The notes: a model not told the origin generated them from the sequence alone. A stretch of DNA of 64,000 bases from Climacium dendroides (GCA_950106755.1 OX467083.1:47630555-47694554), one strand, 5' to 3'; counted from the stretch's first letter, positions 37,427-51,217 are shown. Numbers and translations: made by a program.

Positions 37427-40400
37427 ATGGGCCGCGGGGGAGGGCCCAACACGGCCGATTCGTACATCGGCAGCCTCATCAGTCTTACGTCCAAGAGTGA
37501 GATTCGGTATGAGGGGATTTTGTATACCGTGGACACGGAGAATTCCAACATCGCGCTGCAAAATGGTGGGGTTTTCGCCTTAATTTCTTACGTTAGGTTG
37601 TGTGCCGGTGTTTAGAATGACTTGATAAGTGTTGGGTAGGGGCGGAATTCGTTCGAAAGGCTGCGACGAGGTTTCTTTCTTGTCTGGTCCGTTTTAGGGT
37701 TTGCGGCGTTAGGGTTTGGTGTCGGAATGAGAAATTGATTCTGACAATTTACCGTCGAGTTTTTTTAAGCGTCTTTTCGTCTTCGCGTTTGTGTACTTTC
37801 AGCCATGGTTGAGGTAACGACGACATTGAGTATCCTCATACCCGTTCTTCGACGTTTGGTTTATTGTGCCTCGACGGTGCATCATTTCAATTGAGTCTGG
37901 AGTTTTGAGAAGTAACTGAAGTTTCCAGTCTCTGAGACCGCCGACCCTAGTCCTCCGTTGGGAGAAATCATTTTTCAGCTTCTAAATTGTGTGCTGTCAG
38001 AGGCTTCTGATGTCATCTAGTGACGAGTACATTTCTTTTCAAAATCATTCGATTATTGTCCTTCACGTAACTCGCTGGGTGATAACCCTTTGTGCTATTA
38101 CGGAAATGTAAACTTTGTGACCATCTCATGTGCACTACGAGGTCATTAGTTACAGCACATCCATCCAGGGCAGTGTGCTGCACAGGTATGTTTTATGGAG
38201 AGAACGTACCAGAGCTGTACCGCCCTTGTTCCCACGTTCGGTGGCGGAAAATAGTAGCGTGGCAGGTTCATTGTTGTAGTTCAGGGTGAGATGGCTATGG
38301 CTTATGCACTTTTGATGTGTGGTGCAGTGCGTTCGTATGGAACAGAGGGGCGCAAAAAGGATGGGCCCCAGATTCCTGCTAGTGACAAAGTATACGACTA
38401 CATCATCTTTCGAGGATCGGATATCAAGGTTAGAATTACGAAAGTTAAAATTTTACGATTCTGGGGTTCTCGCACCTCATCCACATGCTGTTTGGATGTG
38501 CTTACACTTGAATTGGAACATTTTGAATAGTGACGACTGTTATTTCGTGGGGCTGATGTTGCCTCGCATTTTGTGGACAGGATTTGCAAGTGAAGTCATC
38601 TCCACCTCCTTCCTTGCAACCCCCGCCTCCTCCACCACAACCTGCGGATCCTGCAATTATCTCACTTCAGGTACCCTAGCCCAAGCTAGTCTTTCTTTTT
38701 CTGGCAGGGTTAGCTTCGAGAGTATGTACGTGTTTGATTTCTTGTGATGTGCTAGTTGGAGTATTAACTCTTTCATATTTGGAACAAAGATAAAATTGTA
38801 GTGAATGCGTCGGTATTATGTGCACGTAATGACCATTTATTTGGTCTGTGACTGTCGCAGAGAAGACTATTCTCCTGGTTTTGTTCCTAATGTCTGTGCT
38901 ATATTGTGTGATCTGCTCAAGCAGTCTCAGCCGCAGTATCCCCCACCGTCGTCCCTGGGGTCCTATAATGGTGGGCTGCCAACAGCAGGATCTTCCTCAG
39001 AGCCCAGTGCTCCGCCGCCGCCTCCCTACATGGGCATGCCACCATCGCAGTACCGGAGTGCCGTGCCTCCTCTCTATCCTCCGGCAGGACTGCAGTCGTG
39101 GGGTCCTCCACCACCACCTCCTGGCGCCAATGGATCTGGTCTGGCCATGCCAATGTACTGGCAAGGGTACTACAGGCCGCCACCAGCAGGGCACATGCAG
39201 CATCAGCCTATGCCCCCTCAACCTCCTCCTTCTTTGGCACCGCCACCGCAAGGTCAGCAGCAGCAAGGCCAGCAGGGTCCTCAAGGTCCACAGGTACCCT
39301 CCTTGCCACAGCAGCCACCGGCAGCCTCTCGTCCTCCTGCAGCATCGGTAACTGCACCTAGTTCCAGCGGTGCAGTGACTTCGGCTTCCCAGTCACAGCC
39401 ACAGTCAACGAAGGTTTTAGCTGCGAGTGTGCCCAGCTCAGTCCCTCCAGTGGCGCTTTTGATGGCAGCAACTGCAACTCCTGTAATCTTTGCTGAGTTT
39501 TCCCATTTTCGTTTGATGCTTTGGTGTTTGTGGATAGTGTATGATCTTTACTATTGGATGGTTTCCTCTTTGGTGTTCCAAGATCCAGTACTTGGTATAT
39601 GTGCAGGCTTCAACTGCAGTTAATGCCCCAGTATCTGCTGTAACCTCGGCAGTATCGACTCCAGTAGCTTCATCGGTTGGGACGACAGCTTCTGCTCCTG
39701 CCTCAGGAGTCCCTGTTTCTGTAGCTTCCAGCTTAGCTTCGACTATGCAAGGCGTAAGTGCGGTGATTACACCAGTTGCGAAAAACCCACGTCGCATTGC
39801 GGGAAGTGTGCCACCGGCTTCACAGCCTCCAGCTGTTGGAAGCCCCTCTCAAGGACTACATACACCGAGTGTTCCCAGTGCACCTGCTGTATCTTCTGGT
39901 GCTTTGCTGCGACCACAGAGCGAGGCCGCACAGTCCTCAGGGACGGTAGCTACAGCTACAAAGTCAGGCGAAACAACCGTTCCACAGAACCAAGCTTCTT
40001 CGAAGGTCGTGGAGCAGAAACTAGTGGAACCGGGAAATGCAGCAAGGCTACCTGTGACGCAAACCTCCGCACAGGCTGCACCTTCACAGGAACAAGTCAG
40101 TCAGCCTCTACTGCCATTGCCTTCGGCTGAACAGAAGCAACAAGGGGCGTCACAGGTGCGCATCATCTCCACTTCGTCTGTTCATATGATACTCTTTGAG
40201 AGAGGGTGTTAACCTCTTACAATGACGTTGTTACATTTTGTGTGATTAAGCTTTATTGGAATCCTGACATCATTGGATTTCAAGGCGTAAAATCCGTAAA
40301 TGCAACTGTGAGTACTGTCGTCAAGTTCTTTTGGGGTATTTGATTCGCGCAACGCATCAAGCGGAATAACGGGAATCGTTCTTAAAAGATTGACTTTTCT

Positions 40401-41935
40401 CATCTCAGCAGCGAGGAAATCATGGCGTACCCGTTGGCCAAAGGAATCGCTGGCAGGTACCATGTTTTATTGTTGGAATGGTTGAATTTTGCCTCTTTTC
40501 ACGATGGGAGCTGATCCCGAGCATTGTGTCGTTTAACCAAATTTATGAGGTAATTTCATTAGTCAATCAGGTCTTACAGCCAGTTGTCGAGCAACTGATT
40601 GTTGGTTCTGAGTTATGAATAAATGAATATTTCTTTACGGGTCACCGGAGTTGACATCAACAATGATGTGTAGGGGAACGGTTATGGGGGGAATGGCAAC
40701 TACAACCGTCGTGGAAGAGGTCGAGGCAGTCACAACGGAAGAGGTGTTGGGGTAAGTTTGAAGATATCTATTTTTCTTCACCCCCTGTTACACTTCCTCA
40801 GTACAGTTTTATATTGGTAGAGCATTGTCTTCAGGTATCTGCTACCCAAGTTTGCGCAATGTGTTCTAGATTTGCGTAAGAGCGCGAGGGATCTGTGGCT
40901 GACTTGGTCGCTGGTTGTCGTTGTGTTTATCAGCTGGCGAATCCCACACAGCAGTTCACTGAGGACTTTGACTTCTCAGCCATGAACGAGAAGTTCAACA
41001 AAGACGAAGTCTGGGGAACACTTGGAGGGAAGGATGATGAAGAGGAAGATGATTTTGATGATGGAAATGTTGAAGATGAGGTAGCTGATTCTGCTCAGTC
41101 AGATGCTGCAAAGAAGGTAATCCAGATTTTTGCTTGCGCAACACTTTATGTATCACATAATTGAACCGTTAGAGTGGAAACGCTAGGAGAACGGAACTGC
41201 TACGCCTTTTTCTGTTTGTAAGAGGATTATAGGCATGCTGAAATCATAATGACTTGGACAGTGCTCGGACAGTGGATATTGGTTATGCTGTTTGTGTGGT
41301 TGACTTTAGGGTATGGTGGTTAATGCATCAGGCTCTCTACAACAAGGACGATTTCTTCGACTCTCTATCTTGTGATGCAATTGAAGGGAGTCGTGCAGAA
41401 CGCACTAAATTCTCTGAGCAGCGCAAGATTGATACCGAGGTATATTTACGTGATTGATTTTGATGTAATATTGATAATGAGCTCATAACGTTTTAGGTGC
41501 AAACCCACATGTGCGACCAGAGTTTCACATTGTCTGCTCCATTCAAAAGCAAACCTATTAATTGAGTGTTTTTTTGGCAAAGCGTGTCCATTTGTTCTCT
41601 CTCCACCCGTAGTATGATTTTTTTAGTGCTCTGGCTTGTTGGCTTGGAAGTACAACTGGGGCTAGCTGAAGTTGATTTAGCTATACTGCCATGGCCGCGA
41701 CACTGAAGTAGAGCAGTGCATAGACCATTTTTATGGTGAATACTGACTGGTGTTTTGTGAATTGCAGACATTTGGAGCTTTCCCAGTTAGGTCACGTGGG
41801 GGCCGTGGGGGTCGTGGAGGACGCCGTGGTGGCTACAGGGGTGGCTACTATGGTGGAGGGAGTTATGGGATCGGCAGAGGTGGCGGCTATGGCCGGGGCC
41901 GTGGTATGGGCCGTGCCTCGTCTGGCGGTGTATGA
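37427..41935 (+). CDS. DCP5: Decapping 5-like LSM14/Scd6/RAP55 family protein
   Basis: P-body RNA-binding protein that promotes mRNA decapping and represses translation. Exons: 37427-37565, 38328-38428, 38581-38670, 38925-39482, 39607-40155, 40409-40456, 40674-40751, 40934-41116, 41332-41439, 41768-41935; phases agree and give about 673 residues. The N-terminal LSm14 domain (about 10-85) has [36 protein letters not shown] and [17 protein letters not shown] long Pro/Gln/Ser/Ala-rich middle follows, including QPLLPLP. The FDF box is at about 529-548 ([20 protein letters not shown]), the FFD box at about 585-598 ([11 protein letters not shown]), and the TFG box at about 618 (ETFGAFPVR), then a C-terminal [10 protein letters not shown] tail. 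The start has good context (GCAGCAATGG). Uncertain points: exon 4 could end earlier at AAG|GTTTTA (about 39414), exon 6 could start 3 nt later, and a small exon may be missed near 40285-40312. Confidence 0.93.
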
Positions 41936-42526
41936 CTAGTTCTCCCCATTGCGCAAAGGGGGCCTGATGTAGCGATCGCATCTAATGTGAAGATTTGATG
42001 GGGATCCAGGATGCTATAATATGCTTTTTTTAAGTGGGGAGGGGTGTGTAGGTTTTGCAGTGTAGATGTGGAAGATCCTGTAGACGATTGTGGATTTGCG
42101 GTGCTGGCTTTTGGCTTGCTGTCACAGAAAAAACGTGGCAGTGGAAGAATGTGAGGGGGGTGAGGGGGCACCCTCAGAGAAGGTGGGTCTTTGGGTGGTG
42201 TATGTGCCTCTCGCCCTTCTCACTCTTCTGCTACTAACTTGGGATATACTCGGTTTGGGATTTGGCCAAGCGCTTTGAACTTCTGCAGTCTGGAAAGATA
42301 GAACAACACTTGGGTGGTTTCTGTCGGAACGATTTGGAGTGAGAGTTTTAATTCGCTCCAATTCCTGAGATACGCTGCATCATGGATGTGGTCCGTGAAA
42401 AGTTGGGGGGCTGTAGGGGACGGGAGTTAGTCTAGGCTACTGCACAGATGGGACATGGAACGTCGGATTCACCATCGTATGTGTATATCGTTTTGGAAGT
42501 TCCGGTGGTGGGAATCTGTTGATGGG

Positions 42527-42532
42527 AATAAA
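42527..42532 (+). terminator. Candidate polyadenylation signal of the DCP5 gene
   Basis: AATAAA about 590 bases after the stop, followed by T-rich sequence. Plant signals are loose, so this is only a plausible end of the 3' UTR. Confidence 0.35.
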
Positions 42533-43081
42533 ATCTTTTATTGCTTCAATTTGTCTATTTATGACCGTTATGCATTTTTCAGATTTTTCGATTTTTAGTT
42601 CCCTGGAATTTTACATAATTCAGATTATGGGCAGTGCTTAGATTGCTGTTTGTTGTTCGGTATTGTAGGGTGTGCACCACTAGGAACTCTGTTCGCTGGA
42701 TCTATTTATTTTTTCCCATTTATCAGCAGATGATCAACCCTAAGTAAGATGTGATGGTCTATTGTGCATTTACTTGCACCCATATCATCTTCAGCTGCTA
42801 AACCAGCCTCTTCCATGTGTTGAATTCAGATGCCCAAGTATGCTAAAACAATTGTGGTATTTCAAACTTTATAGGAAAGAGTTGATGTTCAACTTAACCC
42901 TTAAAGTCTGGACTCTTCTCCAGAATTGACGATGTGGAGAGAATCAATATAAAGTGCTGTTAGGAAGAATATTTTAGAAGTGATATACAAAGGAAAGTTG
43001 TAGATTTTGAATTTTAGATTCCGTCTGTATGGTTAGATTCACGAATGCTGAAACGAAAATTTGATTATAGGCAAAATATTA
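42533..43081. other. Intergenic region
   Basis: No gene seen. A TTAACCCTTAAAG motif lies at about 42895, like the ends of the dispersed family. Confidence 0.5.
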
Positions 43082-43657
43082 CTCGCTCTGTCCCATAATG
43101 ATCTTCCTTTTGGCCTTGTTTTTTTGTCCCAAAATGATCTTCCTGTTGCACTGTGATGTTGAAATTGATCAAGTTTGGCTTGTGATTGTTGTTTGGGACT
43201 AGGAAAACAATTCTAAGTAGTAGTTCCCCCATGCAACTAAGTAGTAGTTCCCCCATGCAATCATCAAGTAAAAGACAAATAAAATGAATGAAGGGATCAA
43301 TGAACATGTTTTTTTTTTAAAATTTTGCATCTCTTTGAGTATTCCCCAATTGAAGTAGATTAAGCTTTGGGAGGCAAAAAATAGTTCTATACTTGGTTTT
43401 AGCCATATACTAAATGCCCACAAAATTGATATTCAACAATTAGGAACTTACTAGTGTTCTTTGAAAATGCCCAAAAATTTTCACTTTTCAATATTTTAAA
43501 ACTGCACTTTGAAAAGGGTTCTAAAACTCAAATTTTTTAGGATGGGAAGAGATCATCAAAATCTACTTATTGTGCAAAATATGTCTTTAAAAAGTTATTT
43601 TTAGCCTTAATCCAAAAGATTTTGTCCAACAAGAAGATCATTTTGGGATGGAGGTAG
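43082..43657. mobile_element. Stowaway-like (Tc1/mariner) element
   Basis: The left end CTCGCTCTGTCCCATAATGA and the inverted right end CTACCTCCATCCCAAAATGA resemble the Stowaway consensus CTCCCTCCGTCCCA. Both continue into TCTTC. TA flanks both sides (43080-43081, 43658-43659). At 43213-43260 a 24-bp unit containing AGTAGTAGTTCCCCCATGCA is doubled. No transposase. Confidence 0.8.
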
Positions 43658-43978
43658 TATCATTTTTTGAGCAAAACTTATTGGAATGGATTCAAAATGA
43701 GGTTCTCTTGATATGGTGATTTTTTAAAATTTTTGTGTTCTTTACACCTATGACCTCATTTTTGCAAACCTAGTTTTGAATTAGAGTCAATGTAGTTTGA
43801 CCTCTTGACACACTTCCACATTTATAATTTTAGAAAAATTTGTATTTAGCAACACCAAATCCAACTAAACTTGATCAATATCACCCAAAATTAGGATGAC
43901 TTTTATCCAAGCAGGAACGAGACAGAAATAAGAACTTTAATCTGTTCATCATCCAAAAAATGAATGTCAGAGCACTCT

Positions 43979-44240
43979 AGGGTTAAACGATGTCGAGGAC
44001 GTTTTCCTGCCGGACAGAAATGCAATTATTCATCCTCTAAATTTTGTGATGAATGACAAAGAATCTCTCCATGCAAGACAGAAGTGCAACTATTCACCCT
44101 CCAAATTTTGTGGGAAAGGGAACGTCTTTTATAGTAGTTTTTCTCCCAATGAGTGCTTTTTCATTTTTTTAAGTCAACAATTCACACGGTACCCAAATAG
44201 ACCATTTCCATGGTGACCAGCTTGTTGTTTAAGGGTTAAA
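43979..44240 (+). repeat. Dispersed family with TTAACCC/GGGTTAA ends, copy A
   Basis: Runs from GGGTTAAACGATGTCGAGGA, through ATGACAAAGAATCTC, AGAAGTGCAACTATTCACC, TATAGTAGTTTTTCTCCCAA and TCAACAATTCACACGGTA, to TTTAAGGGTTAAA. An internal stretch (GTGCAACTATTCACCCTC) also occurs upstream in altered form. No frame. Confidence 0.7.
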
Positions 44241-46764
44241 TAAAATAAAATGTGTAGTATATCCATGCATGACAACAATATTGCAATCTTAACTTTAAAG
44301 TGCTATGTTGTCTAATTTTTGGATGGCTAATAGATCAAAACTCAAGTTTCAAACTCAAGTTACATTCTTGTTATTGCTTGGATGAAAATCATCCTAATTT
44401 GTGGAAAAACTTTATCAAGTTGTTGTCCTATCTAATGACTGGATTTGTTGTTATTGGAATACATATTTTTTCTAAAATTACAAATGTGAAAGTATGTTAA
44501 GTGGTTGACCAAGCCCAAATTGCAGTGATTTTAGTTCAAAACTAGATTTGCAAAAATGAGGTCATAGATTTAAAGAATACAAAAGTTTCAAGAAATCAAT
44601 GAGTGAAAGAACCTTATTTCAAATCCATTCCAACAACTTGTACTCAAAAATGATAATGTTTTGCTCGTAATTGAATTTTGAAGGAATTTTGAAATTTTCC
44701 TTTAAAAATTTATAAAAACATATTAGTGATAGCATTTGTGAATCTAACCATATGGATAGAATCTAAAATCCAAAATCTACAACTTTTATTTGTATATGAA
44801 TTCCTAATATTCTTCAAAATAATGGTTTATGATGATTTTTCTCAAATTGTGGATTCTAAAGAAGACTTTGGATGTTTAGGGGTTAAACCCTCCAAAATGA
44901 GAAAATAATTGTAACTCCTAAATATCTACACCAATGATTCATGTAGAGTATTCTTTGCATTGTTACATTATATAATTGTTTGGAAGACTTTTTAATGAAT
45001 ACTAATTGGATGGAATACACTTTTCTAAATACACTAGTAAATGGTTGGGAATTCAACATATTTGTAAAAACGTTGACCCCATATAGATAAGATAAAAGAC
45101 ATATGAAAGGACCCCACAAGGCAAACAAGACTAAATGTGGGTCATTTTTGAACTTGTTTCTTCAGTCTATATAACCAATGTTTCTATTTTGGGGGGGATC
45201 CACGTAGATTCAAAACAACACTCTAGTTTAGTTCTTCATCTAAATAATCAACATCCACTCAATGCTATTACAACACTCATTATTGACTTATTGTAATCAT
45301 AGAAAGTACTACAAATTGAACCAATTTGATGCATTGTAACAATCTCAATCTATGATTACAATGATCTTGGGACATTCCCTTCATGATATGATGACTAAAA
45401 AGATATTTCCCATAAATCACATAATTAATTCTCCTTACGATGTTTTTTTAAACACTTTTGTAATACCGAATTTGGTTGAAAACTCATATGGAAACATGCT
45501 AAAAAGGCATCATGAACATCAAGTATGTGAAGATTCCCCCCCCCCAAGTTTCTTTGCAATGCATGAATAAAGGCATACTCAACAAAAAGTACCACCACCC
45601 ATTTTGTACTCCCTTTATTTGGTACTTGAATGGTTACCTTTCTTCATCTAAAACCACCACAAGCTCTCAAATGCAACCAATGAGAATTGAAGTAGTGGTA
45701 TATAAATCACCTTTATCAAGGAATTTTGGATACCAACCTACCATTATAATTAAATTCAAATTCAAATTTGAGATTGTTTTATCTAATTTCTAAAATTTAG
45801 TGATTTCAACATTAACATATTTAACCCTTTATAGACCATGCATTCAAATTCAAACAACAAATAAACTCAAAATACTTTTCCACACATACAAAATTGAAAT
45901 ATTTCATTTATGTATTTTTTAAGATTCTTGTGTTAATTCTTCAACATCTTCACAATTTCACAAATTTGGAATACCTCTCATCCTAAAAGTGTTGTCCAAA
46001 CAATTCCATTAGTGGTGTTGTACTAAAGGTGTTCATTGGTGCTAAAACAAAGTATTATGTTTTATAGCTTACACTCTCCTACTTGACAACATTCCTTCTT
46101 TCCGTTGAATTGCTCACAAGATCTAATTGCACTGATTTTTTTTTAATTTGTTTTTTAATTGACAATCTCTATTCAATGAAGAAACGTTTTTTGGGCCCCA
46201 AGCCAAGGAATGGTATCATATTTAACCCCTATATGCTTAAGGCACCAAATTCTAGTGTCAATGATGCTTTCAAGTTAAATAAGGTCTAACCAAGTTATTA
46301 TTTTTAATAGTTTATATTTTTTAAATCCTTTTTGAATTCCAGTTGTAGCATTTGCAAAAATCCAATTTTGAAAATGAATTATTATGATTTTTCTATTCAT
46401 TCAAGAATTTGTGCAAGGATGTCCATTGCAAATGGCTTGATCTTTTAGTGTTGAGAGCTCTTATTAATGAGCCTCAAATACACTAGATATTGGAAAAAAA
46501 ATCACATTAAAAATTCATTTTAAAAAATTGTCAAATAGATTTTGAGAAGTTGTAAATTGATTGGAGTTACGTATGTAATGCCCTTTAACTTCATATTTTT
46601 ATGGTGAACAATTTTTTAGATTTGATATGTGAAAAAGGGGATTGAAAGACTTCAAATCACTTTTGTAGTTTTAACCCCCTTATGATCAAACATTATAATT
46701 TGTCAATTCATAAGTGATAATAGTGTGCCATGTGTTGTAATAAATGAAAAAGTAGTTTTTTGAT
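44241..46764. other. AT-rich intergenic region
   Basis: No gene seen; frames are under 95 codons with no motif. A TTTAGGGGTTAAACCCTCC motif lies at about 44876. Confidence 0.5.
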
Positions 46765-47760
46765 ATTTTAATTCATAAAATTTTTAAAATTCAATTGATA
46801 ATTTTCACATTGTAAATCCAAATGCCATGAAACAAAGCCTGCTTGTGCATCCATTCTCAAAGAAAGCTTTCCAATGGTACCAAGAACACGACTAGGGAAC
46901 ACACAATCCCAGAGATTTTTTTTAATAAATTAAAAAAATAGACAAACAAACAAGCAGTCTAATTTAAGTCATATACTAGTGTAGCCTTGTACCATTGATC
47001 TATAACTCAAAAATCTATAACTTTCACAATGTATGTTCAAACACCATGAAACATTGTGTGTGCACCTCTCCTTGTAGAGATCTTTCTAATGGTACTCTAA
47101 ATGTGATTGAGTGATGCGCAATCCAAAAAATACTTTAGGATCAAAAAACAACTCAAAAATCCATAATTTTCACACAGTATGTCCAACGCCACAAAACAAA
47201 GTTCATGCACCCCTCCTTGCAAAGAACTTTCTATCTAATAGTACAAAAAATACAACTCGAATACGCATAGTCCAAAAGATCTAAAATTTTGGATAATTTA
47301 AGATCCAAGAATAATCTCCAAATCCATAACTTTCCCACCATAAGTTCAAACGCCACAAACAAAACCCATATGCATGACCTTTTTTCATCGAGGGCTTTTT
47401 GATAGTACCAAAAATGTGAACAGAAGATTTAAAGTCCTAGAGATCTGAATGTTTGTAACAAACTACTTAATTTAATGTTTGGATTAGTGTGCCTTGTGTT
47501 ATTGCCACAATATAATAAAATAAAAGTCAAAATCATTTAAAAAAAATTTAACACATAAAAACTTCAAACTTCAATATCTTTTCTATTATGAGTCAGAACA
47601 CCACAAAACAAATCCGATGCACCCCTCCTGACAAAGTGCTTTCTAACGGTCCCAAGAATGCAGTTGGAATACACACAATCCAAAAGATCTCCCTGTAACA
47701 AACAAAACAAAACAAAACATTCAAAACAAACAACCTAAATTACGGTATAGTTGGTTGTGT
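46765..47760 (-). repeat. Repeat family R1, several inverted diverged copies in a row
   Basis: Phrases such as CCATAACTTTCACA, TCCAAACGCCACAAAACAAA, ATGCACCCCTCCTTGCA and CTTTCTAATGGTACC recur about five times (near 46800, 47012, 47156, 47321 and 47569), at irregular spacing. The block ends in AACAAACAAAACAAAAC and CCTAAATTA, the complement of the family's left end. Confidence 0.7.
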
Positions 47761-50700
47761 TTTCCTTTCCTATATGATCTCTAACATGTCTAATTTGAAT
47801 TTGTACAATTACAATTCAAAAAAAGCTGATAAAAAAGCTGATAAAACTTATCAATGTTTTGACTTTTTGTTCAATTTTAGAGCAAATTCCAAGAAGCCCA
47901 AAAAACTAGGGCTTGGGCATTTAGGGGTCAAATTTAGTATTATTTATTGTTAGAATGTATTATTAGTTAGTTTGTAAATTTTTTTTCCTGAAATCTCTGA
48001 GTGGGTGTTTGGAATTGGAGCCGAGGCTTATCAAGTTTGATTTTCATGATATCATGACTTTTAGCAAAAAATAGTTTATATTGCATTATTGGGCGAATTT
48101 TTTTTTTACAAACTTCATATTGTTGAATGAGGGCAATACAGTAACCAAAGTGAGTGTACCCAAAATCAACCCACCTTGAAAATTGACATTGTATCAAAAT
48201 CAAATTCTATATTTACGAACACCAAATGGTCAGTAGTGGTGTAATATTATGAAACTGGAGAAGATTGTGAAACTTTTTAAACTCAAGCTTCCTATGGAAC
48301 AAGGCTTTTTTTCACTTTCACTATAGAAAAATCTTGAATGCAAGCTTTCCCATAAATTGTGGCTCACGAAACCACAAATTATTCATGTTACAATGACACT
48401 ATTGAAAGACCCCACCCAAGTCTTCCTATTGAAAAATGTTTTATTTATATGGAAATGTTTTGACAATAAATAAGTATATATTGCAAAGTTCAAAAGTCCT
48501 TGCATTCAATGTTATTGTTTCTTGCCCAAAGATGTACTATAACCTTATTAGAGTTCAATCTAAGAGCATGTTTCTATTGATAACTAGAATGGGAGCCCCA
48601 TCCAAGTTGGCCGTAGGCAAAGAGGAGGACACACTTTGAAATCTTGAAGTGACATATAGCTTTGAAAACGAGCTCCGGTCTACGGTGTAGTAGGTTCAGG
48701 ACTCTAGGAATGTTTTCAACTTTTATAGAGCTAGAGGCTAGACATCTAGCTGTCTAGATCTAGGCCCCTCGAACGCCTTAATTGAAATGGGCTTTAATGT
48801 AGAAGCATGTAAATGTGGCACTTATTCAAGATTTGGAAACCTTGAGTGAAGCTATAGAATGAAATGATGTGCACTTGTTAGGAAATGGTTTAGAAAACCA
48901 ACAAAATTGGTATCGTATTTTAGAAAACAAGTGTGTACATGCACCTACTATGGACAATAGACTAATACAAAAGTGGAAATAGAAACACCCAAAAGCAACA
49001 AACCGTAAGCTTGGATCACGCTCATTTTATTGGCCAATGCAAAGTCCACCTCCATCACCATAACACATTCATGTAAGCTCACCTATCAGCATTGAGTCTA
49101 CTTGCGTGTTACTTTAGGGCTTATTCTAGGTATCAATAAACAACTTCCATTACATATGAATAAGGTAAACGTACCTATTGTCAATCACAACCCATATCCA
49201 ACCTATAGGAGGCATTGTTTCCAACCAATATTGGATCAAATTTCTAACCAAAGCTTAGAATGTATTTTTATTTCTTTTTCAAGGTTGGGACTAATAAGAT
49301 CATGACACATGTCCCAAAGTAGTGAGCAACAAAGTAGAAAGTAGTGAGTGGAAAATAGTTCTTGAATGATTAGAATTGGAAGACTCTAAACATTGGCTAT
49401 GGGCTCTATGCACTTCTTGGCTCCCCAAATTCACAATAGTTTTAATTTTAGCAATAAAATTACAAAAAAAATTGCAATCCCCATATTTCCTATTTTTCTA
49501 CATGGAAAAATTTCTTTTGATGCACCTTAAACTACTAACGATTTGCTACAAAATCCCTTAACCCCTAAAGGACCAAATGACATTTTTTAGCAACATAGCG
49601 ATTTTGGGCAACTCACTACAAATGGAATTTTATTTTTTTGAATTCAGATTTTCACACAACATGTGCCCGAGGAGTAGCTTTAATGCTCAACAATTTTCAT
49701 AACTTTTGACTACATGCTTAAAAAGTTATGGTATGATATGTAATTTTTAACATTTGGTGGGCAATCTGGACAGTAAAAAAACCTTCTTTATAAATCATTT
49801 TTTTCTTTAAATAAAAATTTGATATTGGTTCTTTAGATTTATTTATATGTGAAAAGCTTTAAATAATTCCATTTTGATTCATGAGATGAAAATTATGAGG
49901 AGTTTTAGTTGTGGGTAGTTTGTAGGTAGTTATGGAATCTATATTCTAAAATAAACTTTGAAGTCCTTTATTTAACTCAATTTTCAATATTTTTGGAAAA
50001 AATAAAAACATTAGGTGTAGATTGTTTATTAAAACATTGCAACCATTGGGAATAGCATTCATCAATTCCACAAAAAAATTGTTAATAATTTAGTATTTTG
50101 AATCATTCTCTACTTCTTTCTACTTTCTATTTTTTCCCTATGTGTTATACAATTCCAAATGATTTGAAATTTCTTAAGCATGTAGCCAACTTGTCTTGAA
50201 GAATGAATCCAAAGAGTAACCACCCATTTTGGTTTGACATTAAGAAGTGCAGTTGTCCAATTTTTTGTAGAAACAAAAAAAGGGGTTTTGTTACTTCAAA
50301 CGCTAATATCTTGCAATCTACACAGTGAAAATTTCTGAAATTTTTTCTACATTTTCTCAAACCAAATTAATATAAGATCCTGTGGTTAGATGTGTCAAAA
50401 ATGATTTTTTTTTCAAAAATTTGGTACTTGTACTAGAGATGGTAGTTTTGGAGCCTTTTGGTGAAAACATAGTCAAAATCATTTAGGATTAAGTGATCGG
50501 GAATGGGTACTACAGTAAACATGCCATTTACCAGACAGTTCCAATCACCGGACATTGAGATTGCCATTCAGAGCACAAGACCCTAGACAGTCTGCAAACT
50601 CCGCATCTTGTAAACTTGTAAGCAAATGCTGACCACCGCACAGGCACCGCGCATTGTATGGTGAAGGGTTGACATTTTTTTTCCGTCAAGATTCTAGGGT

Positions 50701-50906
50701 TGTTAGCTTTGAAATGGAATGAAATTTGCAGGGAGAAATCTTATAGTGTTGTACTTAGTTTTTGGAAGTCAATCTTAACATGGCAATTATTAATCGTTCC
50801 AAGTTTTGTAGCTTACAAGTTTCTGTAAAATTGCTTGCAGAGAAGGATTTGAATTTCATGTGTGCCGTCATTGGCAAGTCTACTATACATCCACCTTATT
50901 CCTACC
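47761..50906. other. Intergenic region
   Basis: No gene seen. Isolated TTTAGGGGTCAAA (about 47929) and TTAACCCCTAAAGG (about 49558) motifs are present. Frames are 60-78 codons without recognisable content. Confidence 0.5.
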
Positions 50907-50965
50907 TTAACTCTTAAATGCCGGGCTGCTAATCATGGAACCGTGTGGCATCACCTAGTTTAAAA

Positions 50966-51005
<40 letters not shown>

Positions 51006-51145
51006 TTGGGAGTCAAACTATTGTAGAAGACTTCCCCTTTCCACTCCTTAATTCCGAGGATGAATAGTTGCATTTTTGTCCTACACAGGAGAATTCCTTG
51101 TCATTCATCGGACGCAAAACGTCCACCTCGACGTTGATGGGTTAA
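50907..51145 (-). repeat. Dispersed TTAACCC-ended family, copy D, with TA microsatellite
   Basis: Inverted copy. It starts TTAACTCTTAAATGCC and ends AACGTCCACCTCGACGTTGA then TGGGTTAA. Between are GGGAGTCAAACTATTGTAGA and GAATAGTTGCATTTTTGTCC. A (TA)n run at about 50969-51002 has expanded inside it. Confidence 0.7.
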
Positions 51146-51217
51146 TCTATTTTCCAAATTGAGGAGGCACTCATATTACAATTGATAGTATTCAAAAGAT
51201 AAGAACATTCCACACTA

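Noticed and set aside
38848..39361. Alternative frames (up to 167 codons) over the DCP5 Pro-rich exon
   Set aside because: They overlap exon 4, whose frame joins in phase with the flanking LSm and FDF exons.
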